Source: Streptomyces albus subsp. albus
GTDB lineage: Bacteria > Actinomycetota > Actinomycetes > Streptomycetales > Streptomycetaceae
DNA: 64,000 bases
Assembly: GCF_000725885.1 (NCBI RefSeq)
Contig: NZ_JODR01000008.1
Location: 1-64,000 of the forward strand
Direction of reading: 5' to 3'
Positions 23,877 through 32,801 of this stretch are shown here, piece by piece (positions within the stretch are counted from its first letter, which is position 1; every line of letters begins with the position of its first letter). The notes under the pieces are model-generated. The model did not search any database and was not told the DNA's origin. It worked only from the letters and a program-made list of their open reading frames with translations. Both the position numbers and the translations under genes were made by a program.

Positions 23877-25279
23877 AATCGCAAGACGTGCGGGTCTGGG
23901 AGATCCGGCGGAACAAGTCGAGCAAGCGGCCCTCCTACGAGGTGCGGTGGAAGGTGGCCGGGAAACCGTTTTCGAAGACATTCCGCACCAAGGCGCTGGC
24001 CGACAGCTTCCGGGCCAGCCTCGTCAAGGCGTCTCGGGCAGGGGAAGGGTTCGACACGCAGTCCGGTCTGCCGGACTCGTTGGTCGAAGCTGCCCCCTCC
24101 CTCACCTGGTACGAGTTCGCGCTGAAGTACCTCGCGATGAAGTGGCCGCACGCCGCGCCCAACTCGCGCGACAGCATGAACGAGACGCTGACACTGGTGA
24201 GCACGGTCCTTGTGAGCAAGAAGTCCGGTCGACCTGCGGACTCGGTGCTGCCCAAGGCGCTGCGGGGCTGGGCGTTCGTGCACTCGCCGGCCGAGGACAA
24301 GGAAGAACCACCGGCCAAGGTGAGCAACGCCCTCGCCTGGGTGGCCAAGGCATCGCTGCCGCTTGCTGATCTGAAGAATCCGGCTGTGATGCGCAGCGTT
24401 CTCAACGCGCTCACGCTGAAGCTGGACGGCACTCCGGCCGCGCCGGAGACGGTACGGCGTAAGCGTGCGGTGCTGTCCAACGTTCTCCGGTACGCGGTCG
24501 AGGTCGGGGAGCTGAATGAGAATCCGGTGGCGTCGGTGCAGTGGAAGCCACCGAAGCTCGCCAAAGAGGTCGATCGCCGGGTCGTGATCAATCCCGTACA
24601 GGCTCGTGAGCTGCTGACCGCGCTGTCGTACGTGGGGCTCTACAAGCGGGCGCGGGGGCGTCGGATGGTCGCGCTTTTCGCCTGCATGTACTACGGCGGG
24701 CTGCGTCCGGCGGAAGCGGTTGGGCTTCGCCTTCAGGACTGCGAACTGCCGGAGAAGGGGTGGGGACGGTTCATCCTGCACAATACGCGTCCCACGGTGG
24801 GGAAGCGGTGGACCGGGACCGGCAAGGTCCATGATCACCGAGGGCTCAAGAACCGTTCGCAGGACGAAGTCCGGCCCGTGCCGGTGCCGCCCCAACTCGT
24901 GCGCATCGTCCGCCAGCACGTGGAGGAGTTCGGCACGGCCGAAGACGGCCGGCTGTTCTCCAACGAGCGGGGCGGCGTCATCGGCTCGTCGTCGTACTCC
25001 CGTACCTGGGAGGAAGCGCGCGCCCTGGCCCTCACCCCGGAACAGGTTGCCTCACCGCTCGCCGGTACGCCGTACGACCTGCGGCACGCTGCCCTGTCCT
25101 CCTGGCTGAACGCGGGAGTCGATCCGGCTGAGGTCGCGGAGCGCGCGGGCAACAGCGTCGACGTGTTGCTGACCCGCTACGCGAAGTGCCTCGACGGTCG
25201 GCAGCACGTAGCCAACCAACGGATCGACGCCCTCTGGGGCGACGGTCCCGAGGCCGAGGACGAGAGCGAGACCGACTGA
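23873..25279 (+). CDS. int: Tyrosine recombinase, site-specific integrase
   Basis: A 468-residue integrase. The N-terminal arm- and core-binding regions (about 1-210) include YEVRWKVAGKPFSKTFRTKA. The catalytic domain (about 230-450) shows Arg278 (YYGGLRPAEAVGL), Arg404-His405 (PYDLRHAALSSWLNAG) and the nucleophile Tyr436 (LTRYAKCLDG). It starts with ATGA overlapping xis. The gene lies directly beside attR, only 153 bp from the repeat, as expected when attP is next to int. A hairpin terminator follows at 25306-25333. The target is the tRNA-Arg(CCG) 3' end. Confidence 0.95.
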   Translation: MKSQDVRVWEIRRNKSSKRPSYEVRWKVAGKPFSKTFRTKALADSFRASLVKASRAGEGFDTQSGLPDSLVEAAPSLTWYEFALKYLAMKWPHAAPNSRDSMNETLTLVSTVLVSKKSGRPADSVLPKALRGWAFVHSPAEDKEEPPAKVSNALAWVAKASLPLADLKNPAVMRSVLNALTLKLDGTPAAPETVRRKRAVLSNVLRYAVEVGELNENPVASVQWKPPKLAKEVDRRVVINPVQARELLTALSYVGLYKRARGRRMVALFACMYYGGLRPAEAVGLRLQDCELPEKGWGRFILHNTRPTVGKRWTGTGKVHDHRGLKNRSQDEVRPVPVPPQLVRIVRQHVEEFGTAEDGRLFSNERGGVIGSSSYSRTWEEARALALTPEQVASPLAGTPYDLRHAALSSWLNAGVDPAEVAERAGNSVDVLLTRYAKCLDGRQHVANQRIDALWGDGPEAEDESETD

Positions 25280-25305
25280 GAACTGAAAGCTGAACGACTA
25301 CAGTC

Positions 25306-25333
25306 AGGCCCCTGGGAGTCATCCCGGGGGCCT
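25306..25333 (+). terminator. Terminator after integrase gene
   Basis: The 12-nt arms AGGCCCCTGGGA (25306-25317) and TCCCGGGGGCCT (25322-25333) pair with one T-G wobble over a 4-nt loop and are followed by TCTC. Confidence 0.75.
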
Positions 25334-25432
25334 TCTCATGCGTTGGCCCTGACCTGCGGAAACGGGACCGAATCCATCCCGCGAATACGCCGCGACCACC
25401 GACAAACAGCGGCGCAGAGCCGCATGCCGCTG

Positions 25433-25544
25433 CACAACGACAAACGCCCCGCACCAGCATCCAAGCTGGTCGCGAGGCGTTTCAGTACTTCGGTCGAAGT
25501 ACCCCCGGCAGGATTCGAACCTGCGCACACGGCTCCGGAGGCCG
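25433..25544. repeat. Right attachment repeat (attR) at intact tRNA-Arg
   Basis: This 112-bp stretch is shared with 10092-10202. Its right 45 bp are the 3' part of the intact tRNA-Arg gene and its left 67 bp are the tRNA 3' flank with the terminator hairpin. Identity stops at 25544, inside the anticodon stem region. The crossover must lie within this stretch; the substitution and indel do not locate it further. Confidence 0.92.
25442..25482 (-). terminator. Terminator of tRNA-Arg, inside the att repeat
   Basis: AAACGCC (25442-25448) pairs with GGCGTTT (25476-25482), and ACCAGC (25453-25458) pairs with GCTGGT (25465-25470). It lies 17 bp past the tRNA 3' end on the minus strand and ends in GTTTG. 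It is duplicated at attL, where one T is missing. Confidence 0.6.
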
Positions 25545-25571
25545 TTGCTCTATCCCCTGAGCTACGGGGGC
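25500..25571 (-). tRNA. tRNA-Arg (anticodon CCG)
   Basis: A 72-nt cloverleaf on the minus strand. The acceptor stem GCCCCCG/CGGGGGT pairs with one G-U. The D arm is GCTCAGGGGATAGAGC. The anticodon stem ACGGC/GCCGT holds the loop CTCCGGA with anticodon CCG. The T arm is GCAGGTTCGAATCCTGC and the discriminator base is A; CCA is not encoded. It serves as attB for the integrated element and remains intact because the element restores the 3' end. Confidence 0.95.
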
Positions 25572-25713
25572 GTGCCGTCCGTTTCGGCGACAGGTAGAAC
25601 ACTACCAGGTCATCGGGGGTGGGTCGGAACGGGTCGGGGGAGGGGGTAGCGGGGGCGGTGGAAAAGAGGGAAAACCCGGACGCAGGTGGAGGGGCGCGCC
25701 TACGCTTCTGGGT

Positions 25714-26160
25714 GTGCCAGGTATGTCCGGCCGGGTGCTTGTCGTCGACGACAGCAGCGTCATCCGGCAGTTGATCAGGGTCAACCTCGAGCTGGAGGGC
25801 TTCGAGGTGGTGACCGCCGTCGACGGTGCCGAGTGCCTGGATGTGGTGCATCGTGTGAGGCCCGATGTCGTGACGCTCGATGCGGTGATGCCGCGTCTGG
25901 ACGGGGTGCGTACGGCGGAGCGGCTGCGGGCCGATCCGCGTACGCGGCACCTGCCGCTGGCGCTCGTGAGTGCGTGCACCGAGCTGGAGGGCGAGGGTGT
26001 CGTGGGGGACGGGAGAGGGGTGGACGCCTTCCTGGCGAAGCCGTTCGAGCCCGTCGATCTGGTGCGGATGGTGCGTCGGCTGATGCATGGGCGTGCCGGT
26101 GCCGCGGAGGGAGAGGGGGACGGGTCCTTCGGGCCGGTCTCGGAGGTTGTCGAGCCGTAG
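25714..26160 (+). CDS. Receiver-only response regulator
   Basis: A 148-residue protein with a single CheY-like receiver domain (about 6-120): acidic pair Asp12-Asp13, phosphoacceptor Asp56 (VVTLDAVMPRLDG), Ser86 and Lys109 (FLAKPF). There is no DNA-binding output domain; the last 28 residues are Gly/Glu-rich and probably disordered. Such proteins act through protein contacts or as phosphate sinks. No histidine kinase is adjacent. The start is GTG 25714; ATG 25723 is the alternative. It sits immediately upstream of the tRNA-Arg gene in divergent orientation. Confidence 0.88.
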   Translation: MPGMSGRVLVVDDSSVIRQLIRVNLELEGFEVVTAVDGAECLDVVHRVRPDVVTLDAVMPRLDGVRTAERLRADPRTRHLPLALVSACTELEGEGVVGDGRGVDAFLAKPFEPVDLVRMVRRLMHGRAGAAEGEGDGSFGPVSEVVEP

Positions 26161-26428
26161 TTCTGTGTCGTTTCGGTTCGCGACCGGGTGCGAGGTGTCG
26201 GCGGGGTGTTGTGGAATACGTCACCTCTTGTCGGCTGCTCCGGCGGCGCAGGGTGTGTTTTCCGGGCTGTCGGCGATGGTTTCGCTGCCCTCTGTTGCCG
26301 TAGGGCAGGGGGCGGGTGCTCTGTGTGACCGTGTGTCTCCGGGAGCGCCCCTGGTGCGATACGGCGCGGCGTTCCAGGTGGCGAAACCGGTTCGCGTCGA
26401 CCCACCCCGCCTCCCATACGCTTGCTCT

Positions 26429-27307
26429 GTGACCCCCGCCCAGCTGGCGCGCACCATCCGGCATGTGCTGTGCAGCGCGCTCTCCGACCGCACCGAGGGC
26501 GCGCGTGACGCGTGCCCCGGCGAGGGGGCTTCCGGTCATCTCACCCAGCGGGGGGTGCACGGTCACGTTCCGGAGCGGGTCGTGGTCGCCTCGCCGCCGC
26601 GGCGGGGAGGCGGGGACTACGCGACGGGTGTCGCCTTCCAGGTCGGCAAGCGCTGCGGGCGGTCTCCGCGTGAGGTCGCCGAGGTGCTGTGCGAGCGGCT
26701 GGTTGCGGACGTTCCGCAGGTCGCGGAAGCGCGGGTGGTCGGCGGCGGGTTCGTCAACGTGACTTTGACGTCGCAGGCGCGTGCCGCGCTGGTGCGCGGT
26801 CTCGTCGCCCGGCGGCCGGCCGCGGCCGGTGATCCCGCGGGGGAGCCCGGCTGGGCGCCGTGCGACGATCCCGGGCCGGACATCGCCCGCTGGGCGTCGG
26901 TGACCGGGGAGAGCCCGGCCGCGCTCGCTGTCCGTACTGAGCGGTCCAGTTCCCTCTTCCGTGTGCAGTTCGCCCATGCGCGGGCCTGTGCGCTGCTGCG
27001 CAACGGCCGTCGTTTGGGGGTGCGGCCCGCCGCGGAGTGCGTCGATCCGCTGCCGGCGGCCGGGGCGCGGCTGCTGGCCCTGTGCGCCGACCGGGACCGG
27101 GTCACGGAGCCGGGCGCGCTGGCGCGGCATCTGGACGCGGTGGCGGGCGCCTTCGGGGCGTTCCAGGAGACGTGTGAGCCGCTGCCGCGCGGCGGGGAGA
27201 AACCCGGGGCCGCCCACCGCGGCCGGCTGGCCCTCGCCGAGGCTGCCGGAGCGGTGCTGGCCGGCGGCCTGTCCCAGCTCGGCGTGACCGCACCCGCTCA
27301 TCTATAG
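26429..27307 (+). CDS. nrtL: ArgS-related anticodon-binding protein (NrtL-like)
   Basis: A 292-residue protein. The N-terminal 110 residues (TPAQLARTIRHVL, VGKRCGRSPREVAEVLCERL, VVGGGFVNVTL) resemble the arginyl-tRNA synthetase N-terminal domain. The C-terminal half (SLFRVQFAHARACALLRNG, HLDAVAGAFGAFQETC) resembles the DALR anticodon-binding domain. The class I catalytic core with HIGH and KMSKS is absent, so it cannot charge tRNA. In Streptomyces this gene regularly precedes lysA; the spacing here is 36 bp, so the two may be co-transcribed. GTG at 26429 begins VTPAQLARTIRH. Role unknown; RNA binding is a reasonable guess. Confidence 0.8.
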   Translation: MTPAQLARTIRHVLCSALSDRTEGARDACPGEGASGHLTQRGVHGHVPERVVVASPPRRGGGDYATGVAFQVGKRCGRSPREVAEVLCERLVADVPQVAEARVVGGGFVNVTLTSQARAALVRGLVARRPAAAGDPAGEPGWAPCDDPGPDIARWASVTGESPAALAVRTERSSSLFRVQFAHARACALLRNGRRLGVRPAAECVDPLPAAGARLLALCADRDRVTEPGALARHLDAVAGAFGAFQETCEPLPRGGEKPGAAHRGRLALAEAAGAVLAGGLSQLGVTAPAHL

Positions 27308-27343
27308 CGACTCGAAGCGACAGGGACCAGGGACTCCAAGATC

Positions 27344-28735
27344 ATGAGCCGTTCCGCACACCCCGCAGGACCCCGCCACGGTGACGTCCTCCCGGAGGGT
27401 CACTACACACCGCCGCCGTCCGACCTCAACTCACTCGACCCGCGCGTGTGGGCGCAGACCGTCGAGCGCACCGCGGAGGGTGCGCTCAGTGTCGGCGGCA
27501 TGGACGTCCGCCGGCTCGCCGAGGAGTTCGGTACCCCCGCGTACGTCATGGACGAGAACGACTTCCGGGCCCGCTGCCGGGCTTGGCGGGAGGCGTTCGG
27601 ACCGGACGCCGACGTGTTCTACGCCGGGAAGGCGTTCCTCTCGCGCGCCGTCGTGCGCTGGCTGCACGAGGAGGGCCTGAACCTCGACGTGTGCTCCGGC
27701 GGCGAGCTGGCGACCGCGCTGGCCGCCGGGATGCCGCCCGAGCGCATCGCGCTGCATGGGAACAACAAGTCGATGGACGAGATCACCCGTGCCGTGGAGG
27801 CGGGGGTGGGCCGCATCGTGGTCGACTCGTTCCAGGAGATCGCCCGTGTCGCGCACGTCGCGCGGCGGCTCGGGCGGCGGCAGCCGGTGCAGATCCGGGT
27901 CACCGTGGGCGTCGAGGCGCACACGCACGAGTTCATCGCGACCGCGCACGAGGACCAGAAGTTCGGTCTCGCGCTGGCGGGCGGGCAGGCCGCCGAGGCG
28001 GTGCGCCGGGTGCTGGGGCTGGAGAGCCTGGAGCTGACGGGCATCCACTCGCACATCGGCTCGCAGATCTTCGACATGGCCGGCTTCGAGGTCTCGGCCC
28101 GCCGCGTGGTGGGTCTGCTCACGGAGGTCCGGGACGAGCACGGGGTGGAGCTGCCGGAGATCGACCTGGGCGGCGGCCTGGGCATCGCCTACACCTCCGA
28201 GGACGACCCGCGGGAGCCGCACGAGATCGCCAAGGCGCTCGGGGACATCGTCACCCGCGAGTGCGAGGCGGCGGGGCTGGCGGTGCCGCGGCTGTCGGTG
28301 GAGCCGGGGCGCGCGATCGTGGGGCCGACGGCTTTCACGCTGTACGAGGTCGGCACGGTCAAGGAGCTGGAGGGGCTGCGTACGTATGTGAGCGTGGACG
28401 GCGGGATGTCGGACAACATCCGCACCGCGCTGTACGACGCGGAGTACAGCGTGACGCTGGCGTCGCGGGCCTCCGAGGCGGAGCCGATGCTCAGCCGGGT
28501 GGTCGGCAAGCACTGCGAGAGCGGCGACATCGTGGTGCGGGACGCGTTCCTGCCGGCGGACCTGGCGCCGGGTGATCTGCTGGCCGTGCCCGCCACCGGT
28601 GCGTACTGCCGGTCGATGGCGAGCAACTACAACCATGCGCTGCGCCCGCCGGTGATCGCCGTGCGGGACGGGGAGGCGCGCACCATCGTGCGGCGTGAGA
28701 CGGAGGAAGATCTCCTGCGGCTCGATGTCGGCTAG
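27344..28735 (+). CDS. lysA: Diaminopimelate decarboxylase
   Basis: A 463-residue PLP enzyme of fold type III that decarboxylates meso-diaminopimelate to L-lysine, the last step of lysine synthesis. The PLP lysine is Lys96 (DVFYAGKAFLS). Other signatures are HIGSQIFD, the Gly-rich phosphate loop DLGGGLGIAY and EPGRAIVGPTAF; YNHALRPPVI lies at the C-terminus, and CESGD supplies the active-site Cys of the partner subunit. The N-terminus of about 45 residues before the barrel is typical for actinobacteria. The gene begins 36 bp after nrtL and precedes hom by 105 bp. Confidence 0.97.
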   Translation: MSRSAHPAGPRHGDVLPEGHYTPPPSDLNSLDPRVWAQTVERTAEGALSVGGMDVRRLAEEFGTPAYVMDENDFRARCRAWREAFGPDADVFYAGKAFLSRAVVRWLHEEGLNLDVCSGGELATALAAGMPPERIALHGNNKSMDEITRAVEAGVGRIVVDSFQEIARVAHVARRLGRRQPVQIRVTVGVEAHTHEFIATAHEDQKFGLALAGGQAAEAVRRVLGLESLELTGIHSHIGSQIFDMAGFEVSARRVVGLLTEVRDEHGVELPEIDLGGGLGIAYTSEDDPREPHEIAKALGDIVTRECEAAGLAVPRLSVEPGRAIVGPTAFTLYEVGTVKELEGLRTYVSVDGGMSDNIRTALYDAEYSVTLASRASEAEPMLSRVVGKHCESGDIVVRDAFLPADLAPGDLLAVPATGAYCRSMASNYNHALRPPVIAVRDGEARTIVRRETEEDLLRLDVG

Positions 28736-28840
28736 CGAGATATATGTCCCACATACTGGACCCGGCGTGGAATCTCCGTTCCGGTACGTGAGACTTGAGG
28801 CACCAGTACCTGTGACGGGACAGACGGAAAAAGAGGTCAG

Positions 28841-30142
28841 ATGATGCGTACGCGTCCGCTGAAGGTGGCGCTGCTGGGCTGTGGGGTCGTCGGCTCAGAG
28901 GTGGCACGCATCATGACGACGCACGCCGAGGACCTCGCCCAGCGCATCGGCGCCCCGGTCGAACTGGCCGGGGTCGCCGTCCGCCGTCCCGACCGGGTCC
29001 GCGCGGGCATCGACCCGTCGCTGATCACCACCGACGCCGCGGCGCTGGCCGCCCGCGACGACATCGACGTGGCGGTGGAGGTCATCGGCGGCATCGAGCC
29101 CGCCCGCTCCCTGATCACCTCCGCGTTCGAGCACGGCGCCAGCGTCGTGACCGCGAACAAGGCGCTGCTGGCCGAGGACGGCGCCACCCTGCACGAGGCG
29201 GCCGAGAAGCACGGCGCCGACCTGTACTACGAGGCGGCAGTCGCCGCCGCGATCCCGCTGGTCAGGCCGCTGCGCGAGTCCCTGGCCGGGGACAAGGTCA
29301 ACCGGGTCCTGGGCATCGTCAACGGCACCACGAACTTCATCCTCGACCGGATGGAGTCCACCGGCGCCGGCTACAGCGAGGCCCTGGACGAGGCCACCGC
29401 GCTCGGTTACGCCGAGGCCGACCCGACCGCCGACGTGGAGGGCTTCGACGCGGCGGCCAAGGCGGCCATCCTGGCGGGCATCGCCTTCCACACCCGGGTG
29501 CGCCTGGACGACGTGCACCGCGAGGGCCTGGCCGATGTGACGGCGGCCGACATCGCCTCCGCGAAACGCATGGGCTGCACCGTCAAACTGCTGGCCATCT
29601 GCGAGCGGGCGGCCGACGGGCGCTCGGTGACCGCCCGCGTGCACCCCGCGATGCTCCCGCTGAGCCACCCGCTGGCCTCCGTCCGTGAGGCGTACAACGC
29701 GGTCTTCGTCGAGTCGGAGGCGGCCGGGCAGCTGATGTTCTACGGGCCGGGCGCCGGCGGCTCGCCCACCGCCTCGGCCGTCCTCGGCGACCTGGTGGCC
29801 GCCTGCCGCAACAAGCTGAACGGCGGCAGGGGGCCGGGCGAGTCCGCGTACGCGCAGCTGCCGGTTTCCCCGATGGGGGAAGTGGTCACCCGGTATCACA
29901 TCAGCCTGGACGTGGCCGACAAACCGGGCGTGCTGGCGCAGGTGGCAACCGTCTTCGCCGAGCACGGCGTCTCCATCGACACCGTGCGGCAGAAGGGCAA
30001 GGAGGGCCCGCACGACGGTGCCTGGCTCGTCGTGGTCACCCACCGGGCCCCCGACGCGGCGCTCAGCGCGACGGTCGAGGCGCTGCGCGGCCTGGACACC
30101 GTTCGGGGCGTGGCCAGCATCATGCGGGTCGAGGGTGAGTGA
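28841..30142 (+). CDS. hom: Homoserine dehydrogenase
   Basis: A 433-residue monofunctional enzyme (no aspartokinase domain) reducing aspartate semialdehyde to homoserine with NAD(P)H. The Rossmann motif GCGVVG is at residues 13-18. The catalytic region holds NGTTNFILDRM and EADPTADVEGFDAAAKAAIL. A C-terminal ACT domain (about 355-430, DVADKPGVLAQVATVFAEHG) gives threonine feedback control in the family. The start is ATG 28841 or 28844. It lies between lysA and thrC. Confidence 0.96.
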   Translation: MMRTRPLKVALLGCGVVGSEVARIMTTHAEDLAQRIGAPVELAGVAVRRPDRVRAGIDPSLITTDAAALAARDDIDVAVEVIGGIEPARSLITSAFEHGASVVTANKALLAEDGATLHEAAEKHGADLYYEAAVAAAIPLVRPLRESLAGDKVNRVLGIVNGTTNFILDRMESTGAGYSEALDEATALGYAEADPTADVEGFDAAAKAAILAGIAFHTRVRLDDVHREGLADVTAADIASAKRMGCTVKLLAICERAADGRSVTARVHPAMLPLSHPLASVREAYNAVFVESEAAGQLMFYGPGAGGSPTASAVLGDLVAACRNKLNGGRGPGESAYAQLPVSPMGEVVTRYHISLDVADKPGVLAQVATVFAEHGVSIDTVRQKGKEGPHDGAWLVVVTHRAPDAALSATVEALRGLDTVRGVASIMRVEGE

Positions 30143-30305
30143 GCGGCGCGCCGAGCCGGTGCGCCGGCACCTCACGTGCCCGGCCCGCCACAACCGCGCC
30201 GCGGGTGCGGTGCGCCTCGGGTGTGACGTTCCGCGGATCCGCGGTGCGAGAGGCCCGGCGCGGTGGGCAGCGCCGGACAATGGTCAGTAAGGGAGCCAAG
30301 GAACA

Positions 30306-31433
30306 GTGACCGTCATGGAGCCTGAGATGTCTCAGCTGCCCGAAGGGGCGCCCGCGCCCGCCGCCCGTGCCGCGGGCCGCCCGCAGTGGCGCGGCATCAT
30401 CGAGGAGTACCGCGACCGCCTCCCGGTCGCCCCTGACACCACGCCTGTCACCCTCCGTGAGGGCGGTACGCCGCTGGTGCCCGCCCAGGTGCTCTCCGAG
30501 CTGACCGGCTGCGAGGTCCACCTCAAGGTGGAGGGCGCCAACCCGACCGGCTCCTTCAAGGACCGGGGCATGACGATGGCCATCACCCGAGCGAAGGAGG
30601 AGGGCGCCCAGGCGGTCATCTGCGCCTCCACCGGCAACACCTCCGCCTCGGCCGCGGCGTACGCCGTGCGTGCGGGCATGGTCTGCGCCGTGCTGGTGCC
30701 GCAGGGCAAGATCGCGCTGGGCAAGATGGGGCAGGCGCTGGTGCACGGCGCCAAGATCCTCCAGGTGGACGGCAACTTCGACGACTGTCTGGAGCTGGCC
30801 AGGGGGCTGTCGGACAAGTACCCGGTGTCGCTGGTCAATTCGGTCAACCCGGTGCGGATCGAGGGGCAGAAGACCGCGGCGTTCGAGATCGTGGACATGC
30901 TCGGCGACGCGCCGGACATCCATGTCCTGCCGGTCGGCAACGCGGGCAACATCACGGCCTATTGGAAGGGCTACCGCGAGTACCGCGAGGACGGTCCCGC
31001 CACCGCCACCCCCCGGATGTGGGGCTACCAGGCGGCCGGTGCTGCGCCCCTCGTACGCGGCGAGGCCGTGCGGGAGCCGAGCACCATCGCCACGGCCATC
31101 CGCATCGGCAACCCCGCGTCCTGGACGCTGGCCGAGCAGGCCCGCGACGAGTCCGGCGGCTTCATCGACATGGTGACCGACCGTCAGATCCTCCGTGCCT
31201 ACCGGCTGTTGGCCGCGCAGGAGGGCGTGTTCGTGGAGCCGGCCTCGGCGGCGTCGGTCGCCGGGCTGATCCAGGCGGCCGAGCAAGGCAAGGTCGATCC
31301 GGGGCAGCGCATCGTGTGCACCGTCACGGGCAACGGCCTCAAGGACCCCGACTGGGCGGTGGCCGGTGCGCCGCAGCCGCTCGTGGTGCCCGTGGACGCC
31401 GACGCCGCGGCCGAGCGCCTCGGCCTCGTCTGA
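30306..31433 (+). CDS. thrC: Threonine synthase
   Basis: A 375-residue PLP enzyme of fold type II converting O-phosphohomoserine to threonine. Lys85 in [11 protein letters not shown] is the PLP lysine; [15 protein letters not shown] and [16 protein letters not shown] are the substrate- and phosphate-binding loops. GTG 30306 is taken as start; ATG 30315 is possible. AAGGGAGCCAAGGA lies upstream. It follows hom by 163 bp. Confidence 0.96.
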   Translation: MTVMEPEMSQLPEGAPAPAARAAGRPQWRGIIEEYRDRLPVAPDTTPVTLREGGTPLVPAQVLSELTGCEVHLKVEGANPTGSFKDRGMTMAITRAKEEGAQAVICASTGNTSASAAAYAVRAGMVCAVLVPQGKIALGKMGQALVHGAKILQVDGNFDDCLELARGLSDKYPVSLVNSVNPVRIEGQKTAAFEIVDMLGDAPDIHVLPVGNAGNITAYWKGYREYREDGPATATPRMWGYQAAGAAPLVRGEAVREPSTIATAIRIGNPASWTLAEQARDESGGFIDMVTDRQILRAYRLLAAQEGVFVEPASAASVAGLIQAAEQGKVDPGQRIVCTVTGNGLKDPDWAVAGAPQPLVVPVDADAAAERLGLV

Positions 31434-31817
31434 GCCGTCCCGGTCCGGGCTCCGGCCCGTCCCGGCGCCGTCCGGGCCGTGCGGGTCCGCTCTTGGCGGG
31501 GCCCTCGGCCGGCGGCGTCTTCCGGGCGAGTCCGGTTCGTTCCCGGGCCCGTCCGGTCCAATCCCGGACCCCGGGGCGGCGGCATCCTCCGATGTCGCAC
31601 CGGCCCCAGGCGTCAGCACGGAAGCACGGGGAGGCTCACGACACGCATCGTGCGCCTCCCGTGCGCCCTATGTCGCCACTGAACCCACCTTCGATAGGCT
31701 GAGTTTCACCCCCACTTCCGTACGTCCCTGGCGGGTCAGGCGTGGAGTGGTGGCCGGACCGGCGCCGCCGCGGCCAGTGGGTGCTCCGCAAACCGAACCA
31801 AGGAGAGTCATCGGAAG
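31434..31817. other. 384-bp thrC-thrB spacer
   Basis: No gene seen. The first 150 bp are an imperfect GTCCGG/CCCGG-rich repeat, low-complexity sequence. TAGGCT at 31695-31700 could be a -10 for thrB, with weak TGTCGC at 31671-31676 upstream. AAGGAGAG ribosome site just before thrB. Confidence 0.4.
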
Positions 31818-32801
31818 ATGGCCGGTCCCGCGTTCCGCGCCGCCGCCGTCCGGGTGCGCGTCCCCGCCACCAGCGCCAATCTCGGCCCCGGTTTCGACGC
31901 CCTGGGCCTCGCGCTGGGCCTCTACGACGACGTCGTCGTCCGCGTCGCCGACTCCGGACTGCACATCGACATCGCCGGCGAGGGCGCAGACACCCTGCCG
32001 CGCGACGAGAACCACCTGCTCGTGCGCTCCCTGCGCACCGCCTTCGACCTGCTGGGCGGGCAGCCGCGCGGCCTGGAGATCGTCTGCGCCAACCGCATCC
32101 CGCACGGCCGTGGCCTGGGCTCCTCCTCCGCGGCGATCTGCGCCGGAGTGATGGCGGCACGCGCCGTGACCACGGGCGGTGAGGCCCGGCTCGACGACAC
32201 CGCGCTGCTGGAACTCGCCACCGAGATCGAGGGCCACCCCGACAACGTCGCCGCCTGCCTCCTCGGCGGCTTCACCCTGGCCTGGACGGACGGCGGCGCG
32301 GCCCGCGCGGTGCGGATGGAGCCCGCCGCATCCCTCGTCCCGGTGGTCTTCGTACCGGCGAAACCCCTGCTCACGCAGACCGCGCGCGGTCTGCTGCCGC
32401 GCACCGTGCCGCACGTGGACGCGGCGTTCAACGCGGGGCGCGCCGCGCTGCTCGTCGAGGCGCTGACGCGCCGTCCCGAGCTGCTGCTGGCCGCCACCGA
32501 GGACCGGCTGCACCAGGAGTACCGGGCGCCGGCGATGACCGAGAGTGCGGATCTTGTCGCCCGGCTGCGTGCCGAGGCCGTCCCCGCCGTGATCTCCGGC
32601 GCCGGCCCCACGGTGCTGGCGCTGGCCGCGGACGACGGCGAGGCCGACAAGGTCTCGCGGCTGGCGGGCGAGGGCTGGACCGCGAACCGGCTGGCCCTGG
32701 ACCTGGCGGGGGCCAGCGTGCTGCCCCTCACCGCAGGCACCCACGGCAGCGGTGCCACCACCGAGAACGCACCGGGAGGCGCGGGCAGCGGCCCCCGGTG
32801 A
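31818..32801 (+). CDS. thrB: Homoserine kinase
   Basis: A 327-residue GHMP-family kinase that phosphorylates homoserine for threonine synthase. N-terminal motif VRVPATSANLGPGFDALGLA, ATP-binding loop PHGRGLGSSSAA (about 95-105), and C-terminal ISGAGPTVLAL are the three GHMP signatures. ATG at 31818 follows AAGGAGAG. The last 25 residues are Gly/Ser-rich and variable. Confidence 0.96.
   Translation: MAGPAFRAAAVRVRVPATSANLGPGFDALGLALGLYDDVVVRVADSGLHIDIAGEGADTLPRDENHLLVRSLRTAFDLLGGQPRGLEIVCANRIPHGRGLGSSSAAICAGVMAARAVTTGGEARLDDTALLELATEIEGHPDNVAACLLGGFTLAWTDGGAARAVRMEPAASLVPVVFVPAKPLLTQTARGLLPRTVPHVDAAFNAGRAALLVEALTRRPELLLAATEDRLHQEYRAPAMTESADLVARLRAEAVPAVISGAGPTVLALAADDGEADKVSRLAGEGWTANRLALDLAGASVLPLTAGTHGSGATTENAPGGAGSGPR

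Larger units (their letters stand above)
10092..25544. mobile_element. Integrated AICE (pSAM2-type) in tRNA-Arg(CCG)
   Basis: The element is bounded by direct repeats at 10092-10202 and 25433-25544 that contain the 3' end of the tRNA-Arg gene. It carries the standard modules of actinomycete integrative and conjugative elements, reading rightwards: KorSA-like GntR repressor, FtsK-type transfer protein, small membrane protein, RepSA-like initiator, Xis and Int, with int next to the tRNA. Cargo occupies about 10350-18768. The unit between corresponding repeat starts is 15,341 bp. The initiator is frameshifted, so autonomous replication may be lost. The cargo operon at 15251-18768 has visibly lower GC than the rest. 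Confidence 0.9.
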
